A DNA stretch of 64,000 nt. Source: Streptomyces soli. Its GTDB lineage: Bacteria; Actinomycetota; Actinomycetes; Streptomycetales; Streptomycetaceae. Made by a program: the position numbers and the translations under genes. The stretch spans positions 37,550 to 101,549 of the forward strand of contig NZ_RJVR01000360.1 of the NCBI RefSeq assembly GCF_003999195.1, read 5' to 3'. Below, one piece after another: positions 7,976 through 15,802 of this stretch; the stretch's first letter is position 1; each line of letters starts with the position of its first letter. Below the pieces are notes generated by a model. That model searched no databases, was not told the DNA's origin, and worked only from the letters and a program-made list of their open reading frames with translations.

Positions 7976-9028
7976 TCAATCCTGTGAAGTGTTGGATCCG
8001 GCCAATTGCGGGAGCACTTCACTGCCCAGCCTCGCCACGTTCGCCTCGGTGGTCGCGAGGTCCCCGGACCCCTCCACCAGCAGCGCGAAGCGCGTGATGC
8101 CGGTGCGCTCGGCGGTGGCGGCGAGGCGGTCGGCGCACAGGGCGGGCGGCCCGACGGGGTGGAGGTCGCAGAGCAGTTCGGTGTAGGCGAGCGGATCGCG
8201 CATGCTGCGCTTTCGCCCGTCCACCGTCACGTGGGCGCCCAGGCCGCGCTGCAGCCAGCCGGGCATGGCCTTGGTCAGAGTCTCGGCGGCGTCGGCGCGG
8301 GTGTCGGCGATCTGGACGACACCAGCCGATACATGCTCGGCCCCGGTCTTCGCCACCATTTCGGGTGAAATCCCAGCAGCCCGTGCCTCGGCCTGCCACA
8401 TTGCGACCATGTCGGCTTTCTCCTCGTCCCCGCAGTGCATCCCCAGCAGCATCGGCAGCCCGCGCTCCGCCGCGAGCCGTAAGCTGGCCGGCGAGGTGCA
8501 GGCGACGACCACCGGCGGGCCGGACGGCTCGTCGAGCTCGTCGGGGCGCGGTACGACGGGGACCTCGCGGAAGGAGAAGCGCGGCCCCGAGGCGCCGACC
8601 CGGGGCTCGCTCAGCCACCGCAGCAGCAGGTCGAGGGATTCCGGGAACCCCGACTCGTACGCCTCCAGGCCCGCCCCGAAGACCTCCAGGTCGACCCAGG
8701 GTCCGCCGCGCCCCACGCCCAGCGTGAAGCGGCCGCCGGAGGCGATGTGCAGCAGTGCCGCCTGCTCGCCCAGCGCCACCGGATGCACGGTTGGGAGCAC
8801 ACTCACCGCTGTCCCGACGCCGATCCGGCGGGTGCGGCCCAGCAGCAGCGCGGCCAGCGTGACCGCCGACGGACACACGCCGTACGGCACAAAATGGTGC
8901 TCGGCGAGCCACACGGAGTCCAGCCCGGCCGCCTCCGCGGCCTCGGCCGAACGCACGGCCCGGTGCAGCGCCTCCACCTGGCCCTGGCCAGGGAATTGGG
9001 CTGCGAGGACGAACGTACCGACACGCAT
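7976..9028 (-). CDS. LLM-class flavin-dependent oxidoreductase
   Basis: A 350-residue luciferase-like monooxygenase family protein, a TIM barrel binding F420 or FMN. Family features: AGLDSVWLAEHHFVPYGVCPS near residues 35-55, RIGVGTAVSVLPTVHPVALGEQAALL, and SGGRFTLGVGRGGPWVD. The ATG at 9028 follows AGGATG-type purines. Substrate cannot be deduced. It is transcribed alone, with about 200 nt of non-coding DNA before the divergent zinc-site gene. Confidence 0.88.
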   Translation of the reverse strand: MRVGTFVLAAQFPGQGQVEALHRAVRSAEAAEAAGLDSVWLAEHHFVPYGVCPSAVTLAALLLGRTRRIGVGTAVSVLPTVHPVALGEQAALLHIASGGRFTLGVGRGGPWVDLEVFGAGLEAYESGFPESLDLLLRWLSEPRVGASGPRFSFREVPVVPRPDELDEPSGPPVVVACTSPASLRLAAERGLPMLLGMHCGDEEKADMVAMWQAEARAAGISPEMVAKTGAEHVSAGVVQIADTRADAAETLTKAMPGWLQRGLGAHVTVDGRKRSMRDPLAYTELLCDLHPVGPPALCADRLAATAERTGITRFALLVEGSGDLATTEANVARLGSEVLPQLAGSNTSQD

Positions 9029-9231
9029 CGCGCTTCACATCCTCCGATTGCTACTACTGCATTAACGCCTGACACGTGCCAAGGGCACGGTCCAGCGCGG
9101 CGATTTCATGATTTTCTACGGGGAATCGGGAAAGGGGGGTCCTGAGGATCTACCCGGACCACGCGGTCGTACGCGCGCGCTGTCTTACGCTGGATACGGC
9201 CAGCGCCCCGACCAGCCCGTGAGGTGTCCCC

Positions 9232-9567
9232 TTGTCCCCGCGCCGAAACCGCCAGCAGCGAGGCGGTGGCAAGCCCGCGCCCGCCGAGCGCCCGGAAACC
9301 GGCCCCGGCCACGGCCTGGAGCGCACCGAGACCTGGCAGGGCGAGGAGTGGTCCGTCCGCCCCGTCGCCGGCGCCGCCGGCAAGCACTACCGCTGCCCCG
9401 GCTGCGACCAGGAGATCCCGCCCGGCGTCGGTCACCTGGTGGCCTGGCCCGAGGCCGGCTTCGGCGGCGGCATCGACGAACGTCGCCACTGGCACCGCGC
9501 CTGCTGGAACGCGAAGGACCGCCGCACCACAAAGGTGCAGCGGTCCCGTAACGCCCCGCGCTACTGA
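9232..9567 (+). CDS. Small basic protein with a Cys/His metal site
   Basis: A 111-residue protein starting at a TTG, supported by GAGGTG at 9221-9226 with 5-nt spacing. A basic disordered N-terminus (about 40 residues) precedes a compact domain with CPGC (C55, C58) and HWHRAC (H86, H88, C91), a likely zinc site. Streptomyces orthologues are often labelled ATP/GTP-binding, but no P-loop is visible here. Function unknown; nucleic-acid binding is plausible from the charge and the zinc ribbon-like pattern. Confidence 0.75.
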   Translation: MSPRRNRQQRGGGKPAPAERPETGPGHGLERTETWQGEEWSVRPVAGAAGKHYRCPGCDQEIPPGVGHLVAWPEAGFGGGIDERRHWHRACWNAKDRRTTKVQRSRNAPRY

Positions 9568-9593
9568 GCTCTGAGCTCTGAGTTGCGAGCCTG

Positions 9594-10481
9594 TTAAACG
9601 TCGCGCCTTGCCAGCACGGCATACGCGCCGGCGAGCGCCAGCGCGGTCACCACGGCGAGCATCGCGAGCTGCGAGAGGCCGTTGACGTTGTTATCGCCGA
9701 TCATCTGCACCCGGTAGAGCGCGGCCAGCGCCACCGGGGTCGAGTACTCGAGCAGCTTCTCCTGCACCTTCACCAGGCCCGGGGCCTGCATGAAGATCGC
9801 GACGATCAGCGGCAGCAGCACCACGCCCAGCATGGTCGTGATCGCCCCCGCCGAGTGCCGCAGCAGCGTCCCGACGGCCAGCGCCAGGAGGCCCAGCAGC
9901 GCGACGTAGAGCCCCACGCCGACCGTCGCGCCCAGCCACTCGGCGGGCGCGGCGGAGGTGACGCCGTTCGAGATGGTGACCGAGCCGTTGCCGCTGTAGT
10001 AGTCGACGGACGGCGCGTGCCTCCCGCTGAGCACCGCCCAGTTGATCAGTGCCGTCACCCCGCAGGCCAGGGTGGTGATGCCGAAGCTGAGGCCGAAGAA
10101 GACGATCGCCTTCGCGGTCAGCACCCGCGTCCGCTGCGGGCACGCGGTGAAGGTCGTCCGGATCATCCCGGTGCCGTACTCGGAGGTGATCACCAGTACT
10201 CCCAGCGTGATCACCGCCAACTGGCCGAGCATCAGCCCGTACAGGCCGGGGCTGAGCACCGGCTCGCTGTAAGTGGCCATTCCGCCGCTGGCGCTGATGG
10301 CCCACAGCATCAGCAGGTTGATGCCCAGGACCAGCCCCAGCATGATCCCCAGCGTCCACATCGTGGAGCGCACCGTCCGGATCTTGGTCCACTCCGACCG
10401 CAGCGCATGCGTCAGATTCGTCGCCTCGACAGGGACCACCGGCGCGGCCGGCCCCTGCTGGACCTCAACGGGGTAGATCAT
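9594..10481 (-). CDS. ABC-2 type transporter permease, cassette 1
   Basis: A 295-residue membrane protein with six predicted transmembrane segments and the motif SEWTKIRTVRSTMWTLG near residue 28, typical of Streptomyces ABC-2 exporters paired with an ATPase. Its ATG at 10481 overlaps the stop codon of the ATPase gene by 4 nt, indicating translational coupling. The substrate is unknown. It is paralogous to the permease at 12820-13590, sharing the EWTKxRTVRST motif and an SEYxTGMIRT segment. Confidence 0.9.
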   Translation of the reverse strand: MIYPVEVQQGPAAPVVPVEATNLTHALRSEWTKIRTVRSTMWTLGIMLGLVLGINLLMLWAISASGGMATYSEPVLSPGLYGLMLGQLAVITLGVLVITSEYGTGMIRTTFTACPQRTRVLTAKAIVFFGLSFGITTLACGVTALINWAVLSGRHAPSVDYYSGNGSVTISNGVTSAAPAEWLGATVGVGLYVALLGLLALAVGTLLRHSAGAITTMLGVVLLPLIVAIFMQAPGLVKVQEKLLEYSTPVALAALYRVQMIGDNNVNGLSQLAMLAVVTALALAGAYAVLARRDV

Positions 10482-11512
10482 CGGGCATCCTCGGACTGGC
10501 TCGGCACGGTATACGGCTGCGGCTGTGGATTCGGCTGCGGCGCGATCGGCGGGCCCCACCCCGGGGGCGCCGCCTGCTGCAGCCCGAACCGCTGGTCCTG
10601 CGTGGAGCGGTAGTCCACCGCGCCGTTGGTCATCCGCATGTACGCCTCCTCCAGCGAGGCCTGGTGCGGCGAGAGCTCCCACAGCCGTACGTCCGCCTCA
10701 TGCGCCAGGTCGCTGATCCGCGGCAGCTCCAGCCCCGACACGCGCAAGGCCCCGTCCTGCTCCGGCTGCACCTGCCCGCCCGCCTCGGTCAGCGAGGCGG
10801 TCAGCCTCTCGCGCTGCTCCGCGACATCCGGCGTACGTACGAGTGCGTAGCCCGCCGAATTGTGCGCGATGAAGTCCTTCACGCTCATGTCCGCCAGCAG
10901 CTGCCCACGCCCGATCACGATCAAGTGGTCGGCGGTCAGTGCCATCTCGCTCATCAGATGGCTCGACACAAAGACCGTACGGCCCTCCGACGCCAGCGTC
11001 CGCATCAGATTCCGCACCCAGTGAATGCCCTCGGGGTCCAGCCCGTTGACCGGCTCGTCGAACAGCAGCACCTCCGGATCACCCAGCAACGCCCCCGCGA
11101 TGCCCAGCCGCTGCCCCATCCCCAGGGAAAAGCCCTTCGACTTCCGGTGCGCCACCTCCTGCAGGCCCACCACCCCCAGCACCTCATCCACCCGCCGCGC
11201 CGGAATCCCCGACAACTGCGCCACACACAGCAAATGCTGCCGTGCGCTCCGCCCCCCATGCACCGCCTTCGCGTCCAGCAGCGCCCCCACCCGCCGCGGC
11301 GCGTTCGGCAACTCCCGATACGGCACGCCCCCGACGGTCACCCGCCCCTCCGTCGGCGAGTCCAATCCCAGAATCATCCGCATCGTCGTCGACTTCCCCG
11401 AGCCATTCGGCCCCAGAAACCCCGTCACCGCCCCCGGCCTTACCTGGAACGACAGGTTGTACACCGCCGTCTTCGCTCCATAGCGCTTGGTGAGGCCCAC
11501 TGCCTCGATCAA
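10478..11512 (-). CDS. ABC transporter ATP-binding protein, cassette 1
   Basis: ATPase partner of the downstream permease. Complete ABC motifs: Walker A GPNGSGKS, Q-loop, signature FSLGMGQRLGIAGALL, Walker B VLLFDEPVNGLDPEG, and the H-loop (FVSSHLMSEM). A long C-terminal extension of about 100 residues ends in a Pro/Gln-rich tail. The start is uncertain: the TTG at 11512 (MIEAVGLTKRYG) sits behind GGGGCGGG and matches the start of the paralogue; the frame is open to 11539 (TTG) with a GTG at 11533. It may encode resistance to, or export of, a lipophilic or peptide compound. Confidence 0.88.
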   Translation of the reverse strand: MIEAVGLTKRYGAKTAVYNLSFQVRPGAVTGFLGPNGSGKSTTMRMILGLDSPTEGRVTVGGVPYRELPNAPRRVGALLDAKAVHGGRSARQHLLCVAQLSGIPARRVDEVLGVVGLQEVAHRKSKGFSLGMGQRLGIAGALLGDPEVLLFDEPVNGLDPEGIHWVRNLMRTLASEGRTVFVSSHLMSEMALTADHLIVIGRGQLLADMSVKDFIAHNSAGYALVRTPDVAEQRERLTASLTEAGGQVQPEQDGALRVSGLELPRISDLAHEADVRLWELSPHQASLEEAYMRMTNGAVDYRSTQDQRFGLQQAAPPGWGPPIAPQPNPQPQPYTVPSQSEDAR

Positions 11513-11693
11513 TTTCCCGCCCCTCGCCGACACTGCCAATTAAGGGTTAGGAGGGTACAAGCACGAATCCGGTTCCATCCCGCTCGTAGCGTCCCTGGGT
11601 TCCGGGCAGGTGAAGGCGTCCACCCGGCGTCAGCGTCCTCCGACATGTCGACCATCCTCACCGTTCCTAGAGACTGAGCGGGAGTGAGTCCTG

Positions 11694-12107
11694 TTGCCAG
11701 AGCCCATGCTCAGCCGAACACCCCGAACGGTCTTGGGTGTTCTGGTCCACCGCGTTCGCTCCGCGTGGGAATCCCGAAGGGCTGCTCTCGTGGCTGGACA
11801 TCGTCAGCGCGCCGAGGGGAAGCCGGTTCACGCAGACTCCGCCGGGCCGGCACCGGGCCAAGGGCTGAGGCTGGCCGGGTTCTTCGACGGCGCGAACGCA
11901 GTCCTCGTCGGCCGGACCTCGGCACCCGACAAGGACTCGCTGACCCAACACGAGGCCGTGCTGGACGCACTCGGCACCCTGGGCGTGCCGATCATCGCCG
12001 ACGTCGAGTGCGGCCACGTCCCGCCGTACCTGCCCATCGTCAACGGAGCGCACGGCCGCGTCACCTATACCTCAACCCGCCACGAACTGACGCAGACGCT
12101 GGAATGA
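11694..12107 (+). pseudogene. C-terminal remnant of an S66 (MccF/LD-carboxypeptidase-like) peptidase
   Basis: From about 11866 the frame reads AGFFDGANAVLVGRTSAPD and PIIADVECGHVPPYLPIVNGA, the C-terminal signature of S66 serine peptidases (microcin C immunity MccF and LD-carboxypeptidases), including the GH of the catalytic region. The N-terminal nucleophile serine domain is missing and upstream sequence in this frame is unlike the family. Another frame (about 11780-11866) carries a short protein-like stretch ending in TGA, possibly a shifted piece. The intact protein is normally about 300-350 residues, so I call a 5'-deleted pseudogene. Confidence 0.65.
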
Positions 12108-12142
12108 TGTGACCGATCGACACGGCGTATCGCCGGTGGGGC

Positions 12143-12733
12143 TCAGTCGCGGGGGAAGTCGGCCGTTTCCAGGACGAGGTCGATGACCGTGCCGGTGAGG
12201 TCGATGGGTTCGCCGAACTTGATGGTGAGCTTGTTCCGGTATTCGTCGTCCTGCGGGAGGGTGAAGACGTGGCACAGGCCGGTGTAGGGGTCGGCGATCA
12301 GGTAGACGGGGACGCCGGCTGTTGCGTAGGCCGCCTTCTTCTTTCCGTAGTCGCTGTCGGCGGTTCCGCTGGAGATGACTTCGGTGACGAACTCGACGTC
12401 CTGGTACCGCCAGCGCCTGTGTGAGTCCAGTTGGGCGGTGTCCGAGAGCTTGACGACGTCGGGGGCGAAGCCGTTCTTGTGGCCGGGGAAGTCGATGCGT
12501 ACGTCGGACTTCACCTTCACCTGCATGCCGAAGCGGTCTTCCAGGGCCCGCACGATCCTCCGGATGATCTCCCAGTGGGCATCCCGCTGCGGCGACATGT
12601 GGACGGTCCCCTCGACGATCTCGACCTTGTAGCCCTCGGGGACGGGCATCCGCTCCAGCGCGTCGAACATCTCGTCCAGACTGAGTTCGCTGCTGTCGGC
12701 CATGTCGATCCTGTCGGTCAGTGCGACGGTCAT
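12143..12733 (-). CDS. Uma2 family (DUF820) restriction-endonuclease-fold protein
   Basis: A 196-residue PD-(D/E)XK-fold protein. The family pattern is visible: VEGTVHMSPQRDAHW, APDVV (catalytic Asp, about residue 92), then FVTEVISSGTADSDYGKKKAAY with Glu and the Lys cluster. Uma2 proteins are abundant in Streptomyces and cyanobacteria, and their cellular role is unclear despite the nuclease fold. The ATG at 12733 is the first in frame and gives the usual length. It sits alone between an S66 remnant and an ABC cassette, a region that looks patched together. Confidence 0.88.
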   Translation of the reverse strand: MTVALTDRIDMADSSELSLDEMFDALERMPVPEGYKVEIVEGTVHMSPQRDAHWEIIRRIVRALEDRFGMQVKVKSDVRIDFPGHKNGFAPDVVKLSDTAQLDSHRRWRYQDVEFVTEVISSGTADSDYGKKKAAYATAGVPVYLIADPYTGLCHVFTLPQDDEYRNKLTIKFGEPIDLTGTVIDLVLETADFPRD

Positions 12734-12819
12734 CGTGGCGCTCCTCCCCGCTGCAGCATGTGCGCGCAGCCGCCCGGTTCAACGATACGTGCGGGCCCCG
12801 GGATACGCCGGGTGGAGAT

Positions 12820-13590
12820 CTACGCGTCCCGCTTCTTCAGCACCACGTATCCGCCGATCAGGGCCGCGGCCACCCACAGGAGCATGATGCCGAGTCCGGC
12901 CCAGGGGCCGTACGGGCGGTCGTCGTTGATGGAGACGACCTGCATGATCTTGGAGCCTGCCCGGTCGGGGAAGTAGCGGGCGACGTTCTTGGCACCGGGG
13001 ACGGCGGCCAGGATCGGGGAGATGAGGAAGAAGAAGGGCATCAGGATGCCGAGGCCGAGCATGGGGCTGCGGAGCATCATGGCGATGCCCGCGGAGAAGA
13101 GCACGGTCAGGGTCATGTAGAGGCCGGCGCCGACGACGGCGCGGAGCACGCCGTGGTCGGTGATGGAGGTGCTGTGGTCGCCGAGGAGGGCCTGGCCGAC
13201 GAAGAAGGAGAGGAAGGCGGTGGCCATGCCGACGACGAGGGCGAGGGCGCCGATGACGGCGACCTTGGAGGCGTAGAAGGTGCCGCGTTGGGGGACAGCG
13301 GCCAGCGAGGTGCGGATCATGCCGGTGCTGTACTCGCTGGAGACGACCAGGACGCCGAAGACGATGAGGGCGAGCTGGCCTAGCAAGAGCCCTGAGAAGC
13401 TGGAGGAGGTGGGGTCGAAGCCGGCGCGGTCGCTCTCGCCGAAGTTGTCCCACTGGGCGTTGGTGAGGAGGCAGAGGAGGCCACTGAGGATGACGGTGAC
13501 CAGGAGGGCGGATCCCAGGGTCCATACGGTGGAGCGGACGGACCGGACCTTGGTCCATTCGGACTGGAGGACTGCGCTCGGTGCCGCCAT
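12820..13590 (-). CDS. ABC-2 type transporter permease, cassette 2
   Basis: A 256-residue permease with six predicted membrane segments, the N-terminal SEWTKVRSVRSTVWTLG motif and SSEYSTGMIRTSLAAVPQR. The ATG at 13590 lies 1 nt from the stop codon of the ATPase gene, so the two are coupled. It ends in a KKRDA basic tail. It is paralogous to cassette 1 but lacks the inserted extracytoplasmic loop (about residues 170-190) seen there. Confidence 0.9.
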   Translation of the reverse strand: MAAPSAVLQSEWTKVRSVRSTVWTLGSALLVTVILSGLLCLLTNAQWDNFGESDRAGFDPTSSSFSGLLLGQLALIVFGVLVVSSEYSTGMIRTSLAAVPQRGTFYASKVAVIGALALVVGMATAFLSFFVGQALLGDHSTSITDHGVLRAVVGAGLYMTLTVLFSAGIAMMLRSPMLGLGILMPFFFLISPILAAVPGAKNVARYFPDRAGSKIMQVVSINDDRPYGPWAGLGIMLLWVAAALIGGYVVLKKRDA

Positions 13591-13591
13591 G

Positions 13592-14602
13592 TCAGGACTG
13601 CCCCTTCTTCTGCTTCTGCTGCTGCCAGTTGGCGCCCCAGGCGGGCTGCTGCTCCGGTGCGGGCTGGTCTGACGGGGCCGGTACGCCCGATACGCCCGGT
13701 ACGCCCGCGTGGTACTCGACGGACTCGGCGGTGAGGCGCATGAAGGCCTCCTCCAGGGAGGCCCGTTGGGGGCTCAGTTCGTGGAGTACGAGGTGATTCT
13801 GGGCGGCCAGTTCGCCGATCTTCGCCGGGTCGGCGTCCTGGATCTCGATGGAGCCGTCGCCGACCGTGACCGGGGTCAGACCGGCCACCGTGAGGGCGTC
13901 GCGCATCTGCTCGGGCTGCGGGGTGCGTACGCGGATGTACGAGCGCGAATTCTGCTCGATGAAATCGGCCATGGAGGTGTCGGCGAGGAGCCGGCCGCGG
14001 CCGATGACGACGAGGTGTTCGGCGGTGAGGGCCATCTCGCTCATCAGGTGGGAGGAGACGAAGACGGTGCGGCCCTGCGCGGCGAGGTCCTTCATGAGAT
14101 TACGGATCCAGTGGATGCCCTCGGGGTCGAGTCCGTTGACCGGTTCGTCGAACATCAGGATCTTGGGGTCGCCGAGGAGGGCGCCGGCGATGCCGAGGCG
14201 CTGGCCCATGCCGAGGGAGAAGCCCTTGCTGCGCTGCTTCGCGACTGCCGTGAGGCCGACGGTCTCCAGGACCTCGTCGACGCGGCGGCGGGGGATGCGG
14301 TTGGCCTGGGCGAGGCAGAGGAGGTGGTTGTACGCGCTGCGGCCGCCGTGCATGGCCTTGGCGTCGAGGAGGGCGCCGATGTAGGTGAAGGGATCGCTGA
14401 GCTGGGCGTAGTGCTTGCCGTCGATGGTGACGTCGCCCGAGGTCGGATTGTCCAGGCCGAGGATCATCCGCATCGTCGTTGATTTTCCCGCGCCGTTCGG
14501 GCCCAGAAAGCCCGTCACAACGCCCGGTCGTACGGAGAAGGTGAGGTGGTCGACGGCCGTCTTGCCGCCGTACCGCTTTGTCAGCGCCTGCAGCTCGATC
14601 AT
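13592..14602 (-). CDS. ABC transporter ATP-binding protein, cassette 2
   Basis: A 336-residue ATPase with Walker A GPNGAGKS, signature FSLGMGQRLGIAGALLGDP, Walker B ILMFDEPVNGLDPEG and H-loop VFVSSHLMSEM, nearly identical in these blocks to cassette 1. The C-terminus is Pro/Gln-rich and ends with lysines. The ATG at 14602 (MIELQALTKRYGGKTAV) is preferred; a GTG at 14611 and further codons to 14638 are also in frame. Substrate unknown. Confidence 0.9.
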   Translation of the reverse strand: MIELQALTKRYGGKTAVDHLTFSVRPGVVTGFLGPNGAGKSTTMRMILGLDNPTSGDVTIDGKHYAQLSDPFTYIGALLDAKAMHGGRSAYNHLLCLAQANRIPRRRVDEVLETVGLTAVAKQRSKGFSLGMGQRLGIAGALLGDPKILMFDEPVNGLDPEGIHWIRNLMKDLAAQGRTVFVSSHLMSEMALTAEHLVVIGRGRLLADTSMADFIEQNSRSYIRVRTPQPEQMRDALTVAGLTPVTVGDGSIEIQDADPAKIGELAAQNHLVLHELSPQRASLEEAFMRLTAESVEYHAGVPGVSGVPAPSDQPAPEQQPAWGANWQQQKQKKGQS

Positions 14603-14688
14603 GCGGTCCACGCTATTCGGCTGACGGCGCCGATGCACCCGGAAGGCGCGGTTCCGGACAGGGTTCAGGCCACGTTTCCGAACATGCC

Positions 14689-14727
14689 GGAGCCCCCGCC
14701 CCAGGAGGGGGGATGGGCGGGGGCTCC
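14689..14727 (-). terminator. Terminator downstream of filP
   Basis: A 13-bp perfect stem (GGAGCCCCCGCCC and its complement, 13-nt loop) 41 nt beyond the filP stop codon on the minus strand. It also separates filP from the ABC cassette transcribed in the same direction. Confidence 0.75.
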
Positions 14728-14768
14728 GTGGCGTACGTATCCGTCAGACGTGAGGCGTCGGCGTGGCG

Positions 14769-15698
14769 TCAGCGCTGGGCCGGGACGCCGCGGGTGACGG
14801 GCTCGTCGTCCGGGGCGCCGGCGGCGGCGACGGCCGCACCGGTCAGGGTGGCCAGCATCTCGCGGACGTTGGTCAGCTGGGCGTTGATGCTGTCGCGGCG
14901 GTTGGTCAGAGCCGCGAGCTCACGCTCGGATTCGCTGCGGATGCGGTCGGCCTTGGCGTTCGCGTCGGCGACGATGTCCTCGGCCTGGCGCTGGGCGGTC
15001 TCGACCGTCTGGCGGGCGCGGCGCTCGGCGTCGGTGCGGAGCTTCTCGGCCTCGAGGCGGAGCTGCTCGGCGCGGTGCTCGATCTCGGCGAGGCGCTTCT
15101 CGGCCTTGGCCTGACGGGACGCCAGGTCACGCTCGGACTGCTCGCGGCGCTTGGCGAGGTTGGTCTCGAAGTCCGCGGCGGCCTGGGCGGCCTTGGCGCG
15201 GGTCTCCTCGAAGAGGGCGTCGGCCTCCTCGCGCTTGGCGGCGGCGTCCTTGGTGGCGTCGGCGCGCAGCTGCGAGGCTTCGCCCTTGGCCTTCTCGACG
15301 ATCCGCGCGCCCTCGTCCTCGGCCTTGCTCTTGCGCTCGGCGGCGAAGGACTCGGCGTCGTTACGGACCTGGTTGGCGGCGGACTCGGCAAGCTCGCGGT
15401 GCTGCTCGGCAGCGCGGCGGGCCTCCTCGCGCAGGTCCTTCGCCTCCTCCTCGGCGAGGCGGAGGATCTTCTCGACCCGGGCACCGAGACCGGCGTACGA
15501 CGGCTCGGCGTCGTTGACCTGGGCCTGCGCGTTCTGGGTCTCGAGGTGCAGCTCCTCGATGCGCTTCTCCAGCGCGTTGATACGGGCCAGCGCGCTGTCT
15601 CGGTCGGCGACCAGTTTCGTGATGCGGTCGTCCACCTGGCCGCGGTCGTACCCGCGCCGTACGAGCTCGAACCCGAAGGGGGAGGAAGTGTCGCTCAT
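14769..15698 (-). CDS. filP: FilP, filament-forming coiled-coil protein
   Basis: A 309-residue, almost entirely helical protein rich in Ala, Glu, Arg and Lys. It starts SPFGFELVRRGYDRGQVDDRI, a DivIVA-like N-terminus, followed by a long coiled coil from about 30 to 285 with the irregular 51-residue repeat pattern described for this family. FilP forms intermediate-filament-like structures that give hyphal stiffness and interacts with DivIVA at growing tips. The adjacent scy gene is the usual neighbour. The ATG at 15698 is the only reasonable start. Confidence 0.95.
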   Translation of the reverse strand: MSDTSSPFGFELVRRGYDRGQVDDRITKLVADRDSALARINALEKRIEELHLETQNAQAQVNDAEPSYAGLGARVEKILRLAEEEAKDLREEARRAAEQHRELAESAANQVRNDAESFAAERKSKAEDEGARIVEKAKGEASQLRADATKDAAAKREEADALFEETRAKAAQAAADFETNLAKRREQSERDLASRQAKAEKRLAEIEHRAEQLRLEAEKLRTDAERRARQTVETAQRQAEDIVADANAKADRIRSESERELAALTNRRDSINAQLTNVREMLATLTGAAVAAAGAPDDEPVTRGVPAQR

Positions 15699-15802
15699 GG
15701 GGTTCCTGTCAATTCAGACCGGTGGTGGGGTGTTAGGGGAATCCTAGGGGCCGCAAGGGCGCGGCATCGAGTCAATGTCCATTAGGTATGCAGAATGTGC
15801 GC

